A DNA stretch of 64,000 nt, from the NCBI GenBank assembly GCA_036768485.1, contig JAVLUZ010000255.1, positions 1 through 64,000 of the forward strand, read 5' to 3'. Under the pieces are notes generated by a model, which saw nothing but the letters and a program-made list of their open reading frames with translations, made no database searches and was not told the origin of the DNA. The position numbers were made by a program, and so were the translations under genes. Shown here piece after piece: positions 48,931 to 60,665 of the stretch (its first letter is position 1; each line of letters begins with the position of its first letter). The stretch is from Mermis nigrescens. Lineage: Eukaryota > Nematoda > Enoplea > Mermithida > Mermithidae.

Positions 48931-49320
48931 AAGGAGGCGTCTTCTCAAAACACTTTTCACTGATGTTTGGTGAAGAGCTTCGGGGAAAACCTTGGTCTCT
49001 TTAAAGTAGCTGATTTAGCTTGAGATCAGTATCACATTTTCGTGACAATGTTAAGGCCCAATAGTTGAATTATTACATTCGTATCATGCTATTTATTATG
49101 GCCCTGCAGTTACACGCGTTATGCTAGCGTGATGAGACGACTCAGGTGAGTAGGTACACTTTCTCGTGCTTCAGCATTTTACGTATATGAGCTATTAAAA
49201 TCTCTGTTCTATCGTTATGCACTATTGCATTTATCTGCACGGTTATCTCCCTCAATCTTCTTGCGCCGTGTGTCGCACTTCAACATATTTGCAACAGCAG
49301 TTATTCGGACTTGTATTCAG
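48931..49320 (-). repeat. Segment duplicated in inverse at 32870-33240
   Basis: Phrases such as TGATTTAGCTTGAGATCAGTA, ATGCTAGCGTGATGAG and TCTTCTTGCGCCGTG recur in reverse at 32870-33240, and partly at 32205-32350 and 29560-29780. It is therefore part of a larger complex element that includes H and M. Confidence 0.5.
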
Positions 49321-49429
49321 TTAAGCTTAATACAGAAGGATTTGTCGTTTTCTTTAATAAGATTGATTAGTTTGATGTTTAAAGAATAAAGTATTGTGTT
49401 AATTATTTCTAAAACTGAGGCCACAACCG

Positions 49430-49600
49430 TTCATGGGCTACAAGAAAATTCTGTGGGGATCTGGTTGGGTGAAATCGCCATAAAATCTTACTAAAAATTG
49501 AAATTGTATTCTCGAGGTGCCTACAGTAATCTGTGGGGTTATTCATCTTCTGGAGGGCGCAAGAAACCCCTTACGCCAACTTGTGGCCACAACTACCTTC
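49430..49600 (-). mobile_element. MITE-like repeat, second family, copy 4
   Basis: TTCATGGGCTACAAGAAAATTCTG, TCTTACTAAAAATTGAAATTG, CTACAGTAATCTGTGGGG and an AACTTGTGG end. Confidence 0.6.
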
Positions 49601-49775
49601 TGTTGGCCGCAGAATATACTTCGATTTTTGTGTTGCTTAGAGAAATCTGATTCTTCGCAGAGTCTTATGATTTTTGAGCGCATAGGTGGCTTTTTCCTAG
49701 TCTCTGTCTTTAATCATTCGTAATTCCAAGTATATTCTTTCCTTTTTGTTCCATCAGAGCATTTTTCTTTGCTAG
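49595..49775 (-). mobile_element. M repeat, copy 7
   Basis: GGCCGCAGAATATACTTCGA to GAGCATTTTTCTTTGCTAGT. It forms an inverted pair with copy 6, about 1.03 kb end to end. Confidence 0.7.
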
Positions 49776-50189
49776 TAAGATATTAGGAATGAGATCAGAT
49801 TATGCGTCGAGTCATTTGCGTTTACTGTGTATTCTTTGATAAGTATTAAGAGAATTCATTAAAGCATTACGAGGAGCATCTGGCGTTTTCACATCCTGTT
49901 GGTCAGATCAACCTATATTTGTAGAATAATGTAAGTATTGTAAAATTTCAGTCATATTAAGTGAAAGGGGAGGCGCTTCGAAAATCGAACTTGTTGCCCG
50001 CCGTGTCTGGAAATAATCCCCAAAAATGCATGATAAGCTAACTTTGACTGATTATTGTTTACAGGAAAGTCTACTAGGCCTTTACGCGCGACTGCTGTAA
50101 TTTCGTGCGCATTTGAGCGGAACTAATAAATGCTTCTGGATTACATGCCCAATAAAATCTAGTTACCTTGTACGAATATGTCATAAGCA

Positions 50190-50362
50190 AGAGAAAAATG
50201 ACTCCGATGGAACAAAATAGATGAATATACTTGGAATTGTGGATTATTATGGATGTAAAAGGAGGGGACTAGGAAAAATCTACCTAAAGTCGGAAAATCT
50301 GCTAAAAATCACACTTTCTCTAAGCAACGCAAAAAATTGATGTATATTCTGCGGCCAACAGA
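50190..50362 (+). mobile_element. M repeat, copy 8
   Basis: GCAAGAGAAAAATGACTCCGA to TCTGCGGCCAACAG. It forms an inverted pair with copy 9. Confidence 0.7.
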
Positions 50363-50774
50363 TTAAAATAAATATTCAACCATAACAATGATTGAAACAG
50401 CAGCACGTTAGCTATGCAGTAGCTATGGGAAATGATATTAAGTAAACTAACAGTCTTCCAAGCCAATTGAATGGAATAGCAAACATCGAAGACAATTGAA
50501 GACATGGTTGGTTTAAAACAGTAGGAAACGCGTAAGTTGACTTGAAACAGACTAAATGTAGGTACACTAGCATGCCCGAAACGATTGTGTGCACTAATCA
50601 ATCGGCTCCTGCTTTGCTTGCTATAATGCTCATACAAAATAAAACAACTTTAAATACAATACCTCTTAGTTTTCTATCAATCAGGTGCCAGCATATTTAA
50701 AAAAGTAACCTTGATAGATTTCGTTTATACACTCTTATCTGAAACTTCGAACATTATTTAAAAAAGACACTTTT

Positions 50775-50950
50775 TTAGAGGCCGCAGAATATACATCGAT
50801 TTTTTGCGTTGCTTAGAGAAAGTGTGATTTTTAGCAGATTTTCCGACTTTAGGTAGATTTTTCCTAGTCCCCTCCTTTTACATCCATAATAATCCACAAT
50901 TCCAAGTATATTCATCTTTTTTGTTCCATCGGAGCATTTTTCTTTGCTAG
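50775..50950 (-). mobile_element. M repeat, copy 9
   Basis: AGGCCGCAGAATATACATCG to CATTTTTCTTTGCTAGT. It abuts the left end of H copy 5. Confidence 0.7.
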
Positions 50951-50954
50951 TACA

Positions 50955-53900
50955 CTACTTTTAATTAGCGTGATTTCAGTACATCAGTCAGTAAACACAA
51001 TCAGTAACATGCCACAATAATGACAACAGTCCAAGAACGCGGAAAACAATATTGTTCTTAACATCAGCATTATCCTTTTTAAACAAGACAACCTTATTGA
51101 CACCATCCATTTTCAAATTAAAACTGCATTAAGTTATTTCTTCTTAATGTGCAGTTCACTTATAATCAAGCACAAAAATTTAACCAACGAATTCACATTG
51201 CAAATCCTCACTCAATCAATACACAAGCACAATGTGTTGTGACTTTTGAAATTGAAAACACCCAATTTTCAATTTTCAAATTGAAAATTGAATCAATTTT
51301 CAAATTGAAAATTGGGTCAATTTTCAAATTGAAAATTGGGTGTTTGAATTTGCGATGAAGAAAATAATCAAAAGATAGTCACTTGGTTTATTTAAGCCGA
51401 GTAATAAAATAACGACCGTCCACCAATTCCAAACTAAACGCAACTAATCTGATCACTATGAAAAAGTTTTGAAAAATGAGCTTGCTAAGCGAGAGTTGTA
51501 AACCAAGAGAAACTTAAAGTTAAAACCTACCATTAAATTATGAGAGAATTATAAAAGATTTTAAACTTCAAGAAAATGGAAAAGGCGGGATGTTGGTAAA
51601 TTAGAAGGCAAAGATTTTCGGCAAAAATTCAAAAACTTCACGCAAATATCAAATGTAAGGAACACTAACGCTTTGATTTGGTAGTAAAATAAATTTGTAG
51701 TATAGACTACATATTAACAACAAATGAATAGTGCAAACTTTACACAACTACTAGGTGTAGAGAATACTAACAGTTTACGGCTTATTAATGTACATGATTA
51801 CAATAAAGCTGCATATCTTTGTCGACTTCTGTGCACAGTAGTGTGATTGCTGGTTCATTTTAAACCACTTTTGCAGGCAATTTACATCAATTAAACGATA
51901 GCTCTCCATGTGCAAGATTTTGTGAAACATATTATAAACACGGCTAAGAAAGATTTAACTTTAATGCAACCCATTTAAGACAAAATTACATCTCTTCAAT
52001 GATCTAAGGACACTTGAACATAATTTTTAAATCACTTTAGATTACTTTTGAGGGTAAACAAACTCACTTAATTGATGTCTCACATATGAATCCTTGAAAA
52101 TTTCTTGACTTCAGTTACAAAGTCTCTGCAAGTCTATCGAATTAAGGTTAACACGTAACGTAAACTTTACACAAACACATAGCGTAAAGAATATTTTAGT
52201 CGGATTCGTAATTTTGATATTGCTCCGATATTTCTTTCAACATTTATGGAAAAATGAGTCTCCATAATGTTTTAAAGACAATAAACATTAGGTTTAAACC
52301 ACTTTGCAATACTGCTGAGTGTAAGCAAGCGCGCCCAACTGACGTATATATTTCATTCCCTGTAAATTTTTATATCTCAGGAAAAAATTTCGGTTTTTGC
52401 AATGCTCTAGAACAAAGGCTAACATGCAGTGTAAAAAATTACTCGGATATTATGATCAACATTCATGAAAAAATTATGTCTCTACAATGGTCTGAGGACA
52501 TATAAACAATGAATGTAAACTACTTTACATCACTGTTGGATGTAAACAAACGCGCCTACGTGACGTCTCACATTTGATCCTTTGAAAACTTCTAGGCTCC
52601 AAGAAAAAATTAGGTTTCTGGAATGCTCAAAAACGAAGATAAATACATATGTAGTGTAAACTTCATGTAAACACCTAGTGTAAAGAAGATTTTAGTCAGA
52701 TTCGTAATTTTGATATTGTTCCGATATTACGATTAATATTTATGAAAAAATTAAGTCTACATAATGTTCTATGGGCAAACTAACAATTGGTGTAAACTAC
52801 TTTACAACACCGTAGAGTGTAAACATATGCGCCAGACTGGCATATCAAATTTGGTTCCTGGTCCATTTCTAGACTTGATAAACGTGTCCCTGACTCGTAA
52901 CCGGAGAAGCAGGCAGAAAAAACAAGACAGAAACGCATTTTAAACTCCAAATTTTTGACTTTACACTCGCTAAATATTAATGTATAGACAATTTGCTTTG
53001 ACATGCACCCGATATAAAGCACTTTATTTTTATTCTATTAGACTTATCCCGACTTCTGGACGGAGAAAGTGGCGAACAAAAAACGCAACAAAAACGTATT
53101 TTCCATCATTTAGAACACTGTAAACTTTAAAATTCCGTACCGAACTCCCCATTGAGTTTAAAGAAATTCGGTTTGGTACAATTTGTAGCTTTTAAATCGT
53201 AGTACATTCCTGTGTGCCAAAATTCTGTTGCAAAAATTATTTGGTATGATTTATCAATCAAACTTCGGAAAAAACGTGTTTTTTCGCCCATTTTTTACCT
53301 CTGATTTCGAACTTTACACCCCCATAAATAACTCAATATTGCGTTTTTTAAATGCGGTTTGCTGCGATGTTTAGCCCCTGTGAGGCACTTTATTAATGCT
53401 GTCTTCGATTTGCACTGACTCATAAGCGGAAAAATTTGGCAGAGAAATCTTAGTTAAAATCCGTTTTTTACACCATCCACTAGAGTGTAAACTTTAAACC
53501 CCAGGATCTAACTCACCATAGAGCATAGAAGACTTTGCTTATATGCAGAATGTAGCCCTTGATCCGCTCTACATTTCTGTCAGAAAACATTTTAAAAACC
53601 TCATAACCGGAGTTAGTATCGGACATAGGAAGGTTGAAAACTCGACCAAAAAGTGCTTTTTCACCCCCAGATTTTCGCACTCTTTACACTGCCGTTCGAT
53701 AACTAATGCGAATTTCAAAAAACAAAAAAGTGCCATCTGTAGAATTCATCCCTCTATTATCCTATCCTGTTCAATCCTTCGAGTCATCAATACTCAGTTG
53801 TCCACATGCCGCAGTAAAAAGGTCCCAAAATTTGTCCTATGTTATAACGTTACACAAAAAACTTTACACCTTCTTTACACAGTCAATTTTGAGTTTCAAG

Positions 53901-54055
53901 AAAAACAAAAAAACACGGGCAGCGAATTTTTTTATTATCTTTCTTTTAAAAAAACCGCACCTTCCAGAAGTGTCCCGTTATAGCTGTAGGGGGGTGCACA
54001 GGTGTTGGGGGTACCCAAGTATATTATAGGTACGCGCTAACGCGCTACCTAAAGA
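50955..54055 (+). mobile_element. H element, copy 5
   Basis: The left end matches copy 1 (TTTAATTAGCGTGATTTCAG, ACAGTCCAAGAACGC). The right end is the hairpin TAGGTACGCGC-TAAC-GCGCTACCTA (54028-54052). At 3.1 kb it is the longest copy. It contains several degenerate internal duplications of the GTGTAAAC...AAGATTTTAGTC phrase (about 51720, 52140, 52390, 52650), so internal tandem expansion is likely. Confidence 0.6.
51262..51345. repeat. Tandem palindromic 24-bp repeat
   Basis: Three units of CAATTTTCAAATTGAAAATTG plus a three-base spacer. Each unit is itself a perfect inverted repeat, so the array can form repeated cruciforms or hairpins. Confidence 0.9.
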
Positions 54056-54238
54056 AAATAAAGACAGAGAAGTCAAAGTCAAATCTATCATTTTGAGAAT
54101 TTCAGAAAGAAAATCAGGGTTTTGATTGTTCTTACTTTAAAAAATGAATTTTCAGTGGCGCGTCTTGGTGTAAATCCATCTTTTTTTTCTTTTGAACTTG
54201 TTTGATATAACACAAATACAATACCGAATGAGCTTTTA

Positions 54239-54275
54239 AAGCACTTCTCTGAGCAAATACGAACGAACGAGACGC
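54239..54275 (+). promoter_or_regulatory. Promoter box and 5' UTR motif remnant of B2
   Basis: AAAGCACTTCTCT (54238-54250) and ATACGAACGAACGAGACG (54258-54275), the same order as in B1 and the A genes, before the ATG at 54286. Confidence 0.45.
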
Positions 54276-54285
54276 GTACAACAAA

Positions 54286-54355
54286 ATGATGATCAACTCT
54301 TTCATCATAATTCTTTCAATTCTACAATGATTATCTCAGAATGGATCGCGAGCAG
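54286..54355 (+). pseudogene. Secreted family gene B2, exon 1 with a nonsense codon
   Basis: The frame MMINSFIIILSILQ is followed by TGA at 54328-54330, where A1 and A3 have Trp in LQWLP. It continues LSQNGSRA and ends in phase 1 at GCAG|GTAGGT. Length (70 nt), phase and donor are those of the family. The stop within the signal peptide means no normal product. Confidence 0.65.
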
Positions 54356-54748
54356 GTAGGTACGTGCCACTTCGTTTTATTTTATGCAATCTCGCTAGAA
54401 TCTCAGCTCTTATTCGTATCTAAAGTTTTTAGCTATCAGGTACCCTACACAAATTGAGTATCGAATTGAAGGTATAAAACGATTAAATCGCAAAACGGCT
54501 GAGTTAATAAAAAGATTATTATTATTATTATTGCGTACATTCGCGTTTGAAAGCAAGAGATTACAGCGCTATCATTTTTTAAAATTTCAAATATACTTAT
54601 CGTAGGTTTCTACTTTTATTTCATTATAACAAAGGAATAATGCTATGCAAAAATCAGCAAATTATGCGTGAGATACATATATTAGTCTGACACGTAGGGT
54701 TTGGGCTCCTGGTTATTACCTATGTAGGCGTGGGGAGCATACCTGGGC

Positions 54749-54972
54749 GTAGGGGTTTGGGGGTATGCGCATCCCAGAAACCAAAATACCTCCCAGAATT
54801 CAATTTTCAGAAATTATTTCTGTTTTTTTCACAACTTGTTGATGCCAATAAATAGTGCTCGATGAGAAACGTTGAAAAATGGTGTTTTTCGCCTCATCTT
54901 TATTTTTAAGGCCATTGTTTGACCTTCGAAAAATCTTGCACCCTCCCAGAACACTGGTGCCGCTCACCTATG
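54749..54972 (+). mobile_element. CATACSTGGGC-type MITE, copy 5
   Basis: CATACCTGGGCGTAGGGG to GGTGCCGCTCACCTATGG, well conserved. It lies in the B2 intron. Confidence 0.75.
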
Positions 54973-55627
54973 GTGGAGAGGATTTGAAAGCTTTAAACCT
55001 TCAAAGAAGTGCCCTAGGTTTTTCGCACTTCTCGTTACCGATGAAAACGACGGAAAATGTCTTTTTCTGCTCCCATTATCATTTTCCCCCTTTTTTATCT
55101 TTCAATTCGATCTCTCCACCCTCAAAAATTATATTCTTATTCGCAAAGTGTTGACTACAGTAAAAAATATTTTCGAAGAATTTGAATTAAAAATAGACAT
55201 AAACTATTGAGTTTTCGGAATTATCTAAGTTTACAATTGGCGAATTGTTAGCACTGTTTTTACGCTATTTTTTCTGTTTGCATTAATACTGAAGCGTATT
55301 TTAGCTCATTAAAGTTCTCAGACTCACCTCGCTGGTATGTACTTATTAAAGCATATATGTATGTTATATAAGTTTCTGACTATTAAATATGACATTTTGG
55401 TCATGAAAGTCCAGTGGAAATACAAATTACGAGGATAATTTCAAAGCCCACGTCTTTACTTAATGGAATAGATATTTAATTAATGAGAAATTTAGTATCC
55501 AGACCACGCATGGGCGATTCGAGGCATTGTAGGGTTTTGATCCTCCCCCACCAGAATTCACTAAATTAAATTTTTGGCGATTTGTTCATCAGCCCCACTG
55601 AAGTTGCTTGCTGCCAGAATATCTGTC

Positions 55628-55888
55628 CACACTTGGGCGTGGGGGGGGGTTTGGAGCTGTGCAACACCCCCCCCCCGAGAAACCAAAATACTGCAGAATC
55701 AGAATAGCCCCCAGAATTCAATTTTTGAAATTTTTTTCGTTTTCTTCCGCAATGTGTTGATGCCAATCGATAGTGCTTGATGAGAAACGTCGAAAAATAG
55801 TGTTTTTCGCCATACCACTATTTTTAAGGCCATTTTTTACCTTCCGAAAAATCTTGCACCCCAGAATTTTCTTGCTGCCCACGTATGG
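55628..55888 (+). mobile_element. CATACSTGGGC-type MITE, copy 6
   Basis: CCACACTTGGGCGTGGGGGG to TTGCTGCCCACGTATGG. A terminal fragment of a further copy (GACCACGCATGGGCGATTCG) lies at 55502-55560. Confidence 0.75.
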
Positions 55889-55959
55889 CCTTATCCTCTC
55901 CCTCAAATAATTTTACTCCTTCAGAAACTTTGTCCTCCAGAATTTTAAATTTACTAACA

Positions 55960-56225
55960 AAAGCGTAAAAAAAGGGTTGTTTTATACGTTTCTAACGATT
56001 TTGTAGATCAAAAGGTGTCACATTTTCAGCGCTTCGCGGCGAATAATTCTTTTTTCACTAAATTTTGTTAAATTTGCTCATTTTTCAGACTTCTTCGGAA
56101 TTTCATTCAAAGGTGTGGTTAGAAAAAAAAACATCGTCAGAAACGCCAACAATCGTGTTTTTTGATGCACTCCTTTGAGCTCGAAAAAGACACTTGCGCT
56201 TAAGAAAAATTTTTGCTTCCACTTA
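55960..56225 (+). repeat. Hairpin-bearing dispersed repeat, copy 3
   Basis: TTTTCAGCGCTTCGCGGCGAATA at the centre with AT-rich flanks. It parallels the copy at 6640-6880. Confidence 0.55.
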
Positions 56226-56905
56226 TTCCCTAGAATTCCCATGTTGTTGACATGTGACCTTCCAAAACTAACATCTCAAGGGCAAAGAGAATATTGTCTG
56301 GCGAAAATAAGGCTGAATTGAGGTCAAAAACGGGCGAAAAAATGAAAGTTCCTTGCCAAAAATGCTTGGAATCAATTAAAGTTTTTCTGCAAATTTTAAC
56401 TTTTGTATTGAATTTTGAGCTTATTTAGTTATTTTTCTTGTTGATTCCCGGGCTGGCCTGGACCCCAGACCGATCATGCTGTACGACATGAACGGGCCAA
56501 ATTTGCCACCATTTCGAAATTTCTGTCGCAAATCACAACCCAGCGCAGCACTGCCATCAAGTCTCAACATTGCTTCTAAAACTTCATGCATAAAAAATTA
56601 CTACAAAAATGCTGCACCCCAAAATTTTCTTTGCAAAAACACATATCGTTTTGCTTTCTACACAAAAATGAAAATGTGATGGGTGTTTGAATGATCGACG
56701 TTGAGTTAAGAGATGTTTTAGAAATTCTAATTATTCCGTATTATTATTATTATTATTAGAATGATCACTAATTGCTTTTCTGAATTGAGTTTTTATTGCG
56801 AAAGAAGGATAATTCGCTAAATAGAGATGCTCCGAATTATACTAGGGCGATGTTGCTTTAAAGTAGTTAGTAAATTATGACCCATACGGCAACGTTGAGA
56901 TTAGA

Positions 56906-57180
56906 CATACGTGGGGTATAAAACCATACGAGGGAATTCTGGGGAGGGGTAGTATAAAGATTATTCAAAGGTCAAAAATGGCTTTAAAAATGGTGGTATG
57001 ACGGAAAAACACCATTTTTCAACGTTTCTCATCGAGCAATATCCATTGGCATTAGAAAAATTGCGAAAAAATTTTAAAAATTGAATTCTCGGGGAGGGGT
57101 ATTTCAATTTCTGGGGCGGGTATTTGGTATCTCGGGGGAAGGGTGCATACCCCCAAACCCCCACGCCCATGTGTGGTATA
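56906..57180 (-). mobile_element. CATACSTGGGC-type MITE, copy 7
   Basis: CATACGTGGGGTATAAAACC (partly duplicated left end) to CACGCCCATGTGTGG. GTTTCTCATCGAGCAATATC inside. Confidence 0.72.
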
Positions 57181-57569
57181 GACTATACCGCAATAGAAAA
57201 ATTATAAATTTCTGGGGTAAAACAAAGGCCAAAAGAAGGATAAAAATTGAAAATTCCATGCAGGATACTCGAAACCAGAAACTTAGCTTATTTTAGATAT
57301 TGTTTCATTTATATCAGTCTTTGAGGCCACTTTGGCCTGACCTCTCCTCCATGAGACGGAGCACATTGTCCATTTGTTGCTCGGCCCTCAGATTTCAACG
57401 CATGACCATAGATATGCACATACATATGTACAAGGTACGTCATGAGAAAATAATTAGGTAGGTTAGCATTATACTTAGCAGTGATTTGTTCAAACCACTG
57501 ATCTCCGTGCCTCTGTGCCTCAAGCAGCTAGGTCGCTGTGTAAATGTTTAATATGATAGGACAAGATAG

Positions 57570-58069
57570 GACAACTGTTCTCCGATTATTGCGACTGATT
57601 CCCGGACTACAACCTCTGCAAAGGTGCAATCGGCGCTGCACCGCGTGACTCCAAACCGACGTCATTGAATCAAAATTCGCCTGCAACGGACAGACAAGGC
57701 GCCGATAAAGCAAAGCAAAGTACGGATGGCGGAAGCACTCCCGTACAAAAACCCGTAGAAGCTCTATCATCAGCCAGGCCTCAACAAATTATACCGCTGG
57801 GCACATTGAGGCCCAATTTTGGGAGCACTGACCGGCCTTGACGGTTTAAATCCTAGCTGAATCAGCCATCCGGGAACAATGTGGCCGGTGGAATGGGCGT
57901 CGCTCAATCGATCAAGGCGCCCGGTTTCGACATGAACCGCGGACTCGATATGAGGCCAATGCAGGGCGTTCAGTCGGGTCAAAATTTTGGCGGCGAGAGT
58001 ATGGGTCTTGGTTTAAAGTCGAACGTCGATTACTGCAATTTACTAAATAGTCTTTCTAAATGTAAATGA
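57570..58069 (+). pseudogene. Secreted family gene B2, exon 2 with three in-frame stops
   Basis: The acceptor ACAAGATAG gives, in family phase, GQLFSDYCD, then TGA (57596-57598), then FPDYNLCKG. The CX8C pair is kept but its central Arg codon is now a stop. The same frame continues without indels through a Ser/Thr/Gln-rich region, two more stops (TGA 57839-57841, TAG 57854-57856) and the B module: GVAQSIKAPGFDMNRGL, GVQSGQN, SNVDYCNLL. It ends at TGA 58067-58069. It aligns with B1 over the whole module. With the stop in exon 1 this is a pseudogene that kept its frame, so decay is recent. Confidence 0.72.
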
Positions 58070-58079
58070 TAGCCGCCTT

Positions 58080-59700
58080 ATGTCTACAAAGAATCGACAT
58101 AGGACGGGTGCATTTGCCTTCGAGATTTGCCTTGGTACGTAGGTACTTAAGTCTGCGCTTAGTGCTGGCCCCGATCGCGCGGCTCTGAATGGCTTTCGAT
58201 CTTTGGACCCTTTAGAGACCTTACGGCTTCGATCCCCTCAGCCCTAATATTGCTGGCTGCTTCTATGTTGGGTGATCTCAGCAGCTACGCCCTAAGACTC
58301 TAAGGCTACTTACCTAGTCTCGGAATTTGTCGCGGAGGTCAGTTGACCTATCTCTAAGCTCAAGTTGTTCGTTTAACTTATTTTCAATCAGTGCCTGATT
58401 CGAAATGTTTTGGTTCCTAATATGCTAAACGCTGAACTATGAACACAACAACAACAAGCTCTATGCTGATCAATCATCCTTAAAGATTAAGTAATAATTT
58501 TGATCAATTTTTGGCTTGAGAAATAAATTGTGATTTCCAAATGAAATAAACTATCATACGAAATTTACCTATCAGTCCACCAAGATGGGAAGAAATCCTC
58601 GACGAGTAGATGCCCGACCTAACCCTCGGTATAACCAGGAACCACTGGGTAGGTTTTCTCTATTTTAATTCAATGAAGAATTCACGGCCTGAAGCCGGAC
58701 AACAAGCAAAAAGACAACGGAAACGTACGGACTATATCAACGTACGACTGGCAAACGAAAAACCAAAACGCCAGACTACTCTACAACGTTAAGTACACTG
58801 GCCTCAAGGACCATTACAGTAAATTAAACAAAGATCAATTTTACGTAATACTGATAAGCTTTTATCTCAGATTAATTGTTATCGATTACACAAGCGGTAT
58901 GCATGAAACAATTACTATTATCATACACTTAACTCTATGCTACCGGACAAGTATCTAAATGTTTTTTATTATTGAAAATTTGGGGAAATAATGGGAAGAC
59001 CGAAGGCATAACCCACAGTGCACTATCATCGACAGCTACTAGTATTGGCTATGTTATGGCTATCGCGAACTGCTAAGGCAAGTTCGCCTACACGTGTAAC
59101 TCTCGCAGTTACATAAAGGAATAAGTAGTCTACAAAACGCGATGAGTGGCGGTGGGATACCCGGAATAGAAGGAGTGGACCTAGAGTCGGGTAGGTAAAA
59201 GAAAATGCCGTCGACGAAATGCTATCCATTCGTGAAAATTTTTGTATAAAATATTATGTAGGTATTATGATTATACTGTCCTTTAGTTTCCATTTATTTA
59301 ATATAATCTTCATTATAATTTCTTCAACATAATTTCTACATAGTATGTACATACTAAGTATACCTTTACACCAGACGTAGACAAGCCACTTCTCAGTTCT
59401 ATTCGAGACATTCACAGAAATTTTACAAACAAACGTCCGGTTGAACATCATCTAAGTCCGAATAACCCGTCATTCACTTAATGAATGCCATGAGGTGGCG
59501 ATCTCAGGTGCACTAAGAGAGTTGTGGAGGACCAAAAAAAGCGGCAACATATTGCGGGGAAAAATAAATCAAGATTCAGTCAAAAACAAGACAAAAATCA
59601 AAACTGTCTCGCAAATTAAGTGCATAAATCTCCCAGAAGCTGTAAATTTTCTTGATTTATGCGCTAATAAAACTTGTGCCGTATCTAAGGTAATTAAAAC
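58080..59700. other. Stretch with possible family or retroelement remnants
   Basis: 58130-58460 is GC-richer and ends AACACAACAACAACAAGC, which resembles the 3' tail of some non-LTR retrotransposons. A small frame at 59152-59208 (MSGGGIPGIEGVDLESGR, then stop) resembles the Gly-Ile-Pro end of B1 and may be another family remnant. The frame at 58610-58792 is basic and unrecognised. Confidence 0.3.
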
Positions 59701-59938
59701 TATACCTGGGCGTGGGGGTATGCATTCCCCCAGAAACCAAACTACCTCCAGAAATCGAAATACCCTCCAGAATTCAATTTTTGAAAATGTTTTTGTTTTT
59801 TAGCAATTTTTTGAAGCTAATGGATAGTGCTCGGTGAGAAAAGGTGAAAAAGTGTGTTTTTTCCTGCCATACCACCATTTTTTGACCTTCAAAAAATCTT
59901 GCACACCCCCCAGAATTTTCTTGCTGCCCACGTATGAT
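59701..59938 (+). mobile_element. CATACSTGGGC-type MITE, copy 8
   Basis: TATACCTGGGCGTGGGGG to TTGCTGCCCACGTATG. GATAGTGCTCGGTGAGAA inside. Confidence 0.75.
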
Positions 59939-60404
59939 TAAAATCCTGACTGAGTACCTGACGGAGCTGACTCCAGAATGGCAGAATTTTGCAACTCCGC
60001 CATATGCAATAAGTCAATGGTCTTGGGGCCTAACCCAGTTTTAGGGCAACAGTAAAGATAAAATGACTGTCAAAAATGAAAATTAAAATTGTCCTACATA
60101 TTTGTCCGACATTGACCAAACATTATGCATTAGATAATTTCTACATTATTTTAGCATCTAAGCCATTTAGCTAAAAAACTATCTTATTGAGCCCAAAGGC
60201 CGGCATAAGCATCTAACAGCAATTAATAGGCGTATGAAGCTTTATTATTGCAAAATTACATTAGGTAGGTACAAGTACACTAAGCCGTCTAAGAATAACT
60301 TTTGTATAGCTGCTCGCTGAAAATTTATTTCCATGCACAAGGTTTCGTGAGTTAGACTGTAGTTCGTTGCATTGCCACCGCTCGGCAATGACAAAGAGAC
60401 CCCA

Positions 60405-60665
60405 ACCACACGGGCGTGGGGGTTTGGGGTATGCACCCCCAGAAACCAAAATACCCCCCCAGAAATCAAATCCCCCCCCCAGAATTCAATTTTTGAAAAA
60501 TTTTTTTGTTTTTTTTTTCGCAATTTTTTGATGTTAATGGATAGTGCTTGATGAGAAACGTCGATAAATGGTGTTTTTATCGCCATACCACCATTTTTAA
60601 GGCCATTTTTCAACCTTCAAAAAAATCTTGCACCCCCCCAGAATTTTCTTGCTGCCCACGTATGC
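60405..60665 (+). mobile_element. CATACSTGGGC-type MITE, copy 9
   Basis: CCACACGGGCGTGGGGGTTTG to TTGCTGCCCACGTATGC, with expanded C-runs. Confidence 0.75.

Noticed and set aside
58580..58792. MGRNPRRVDARPNPRYNQEP frame with a GTAGGT donor-like site
   Set aside because: Basic and too short; no acceptor-linked continuation or family resemblance could be shown.
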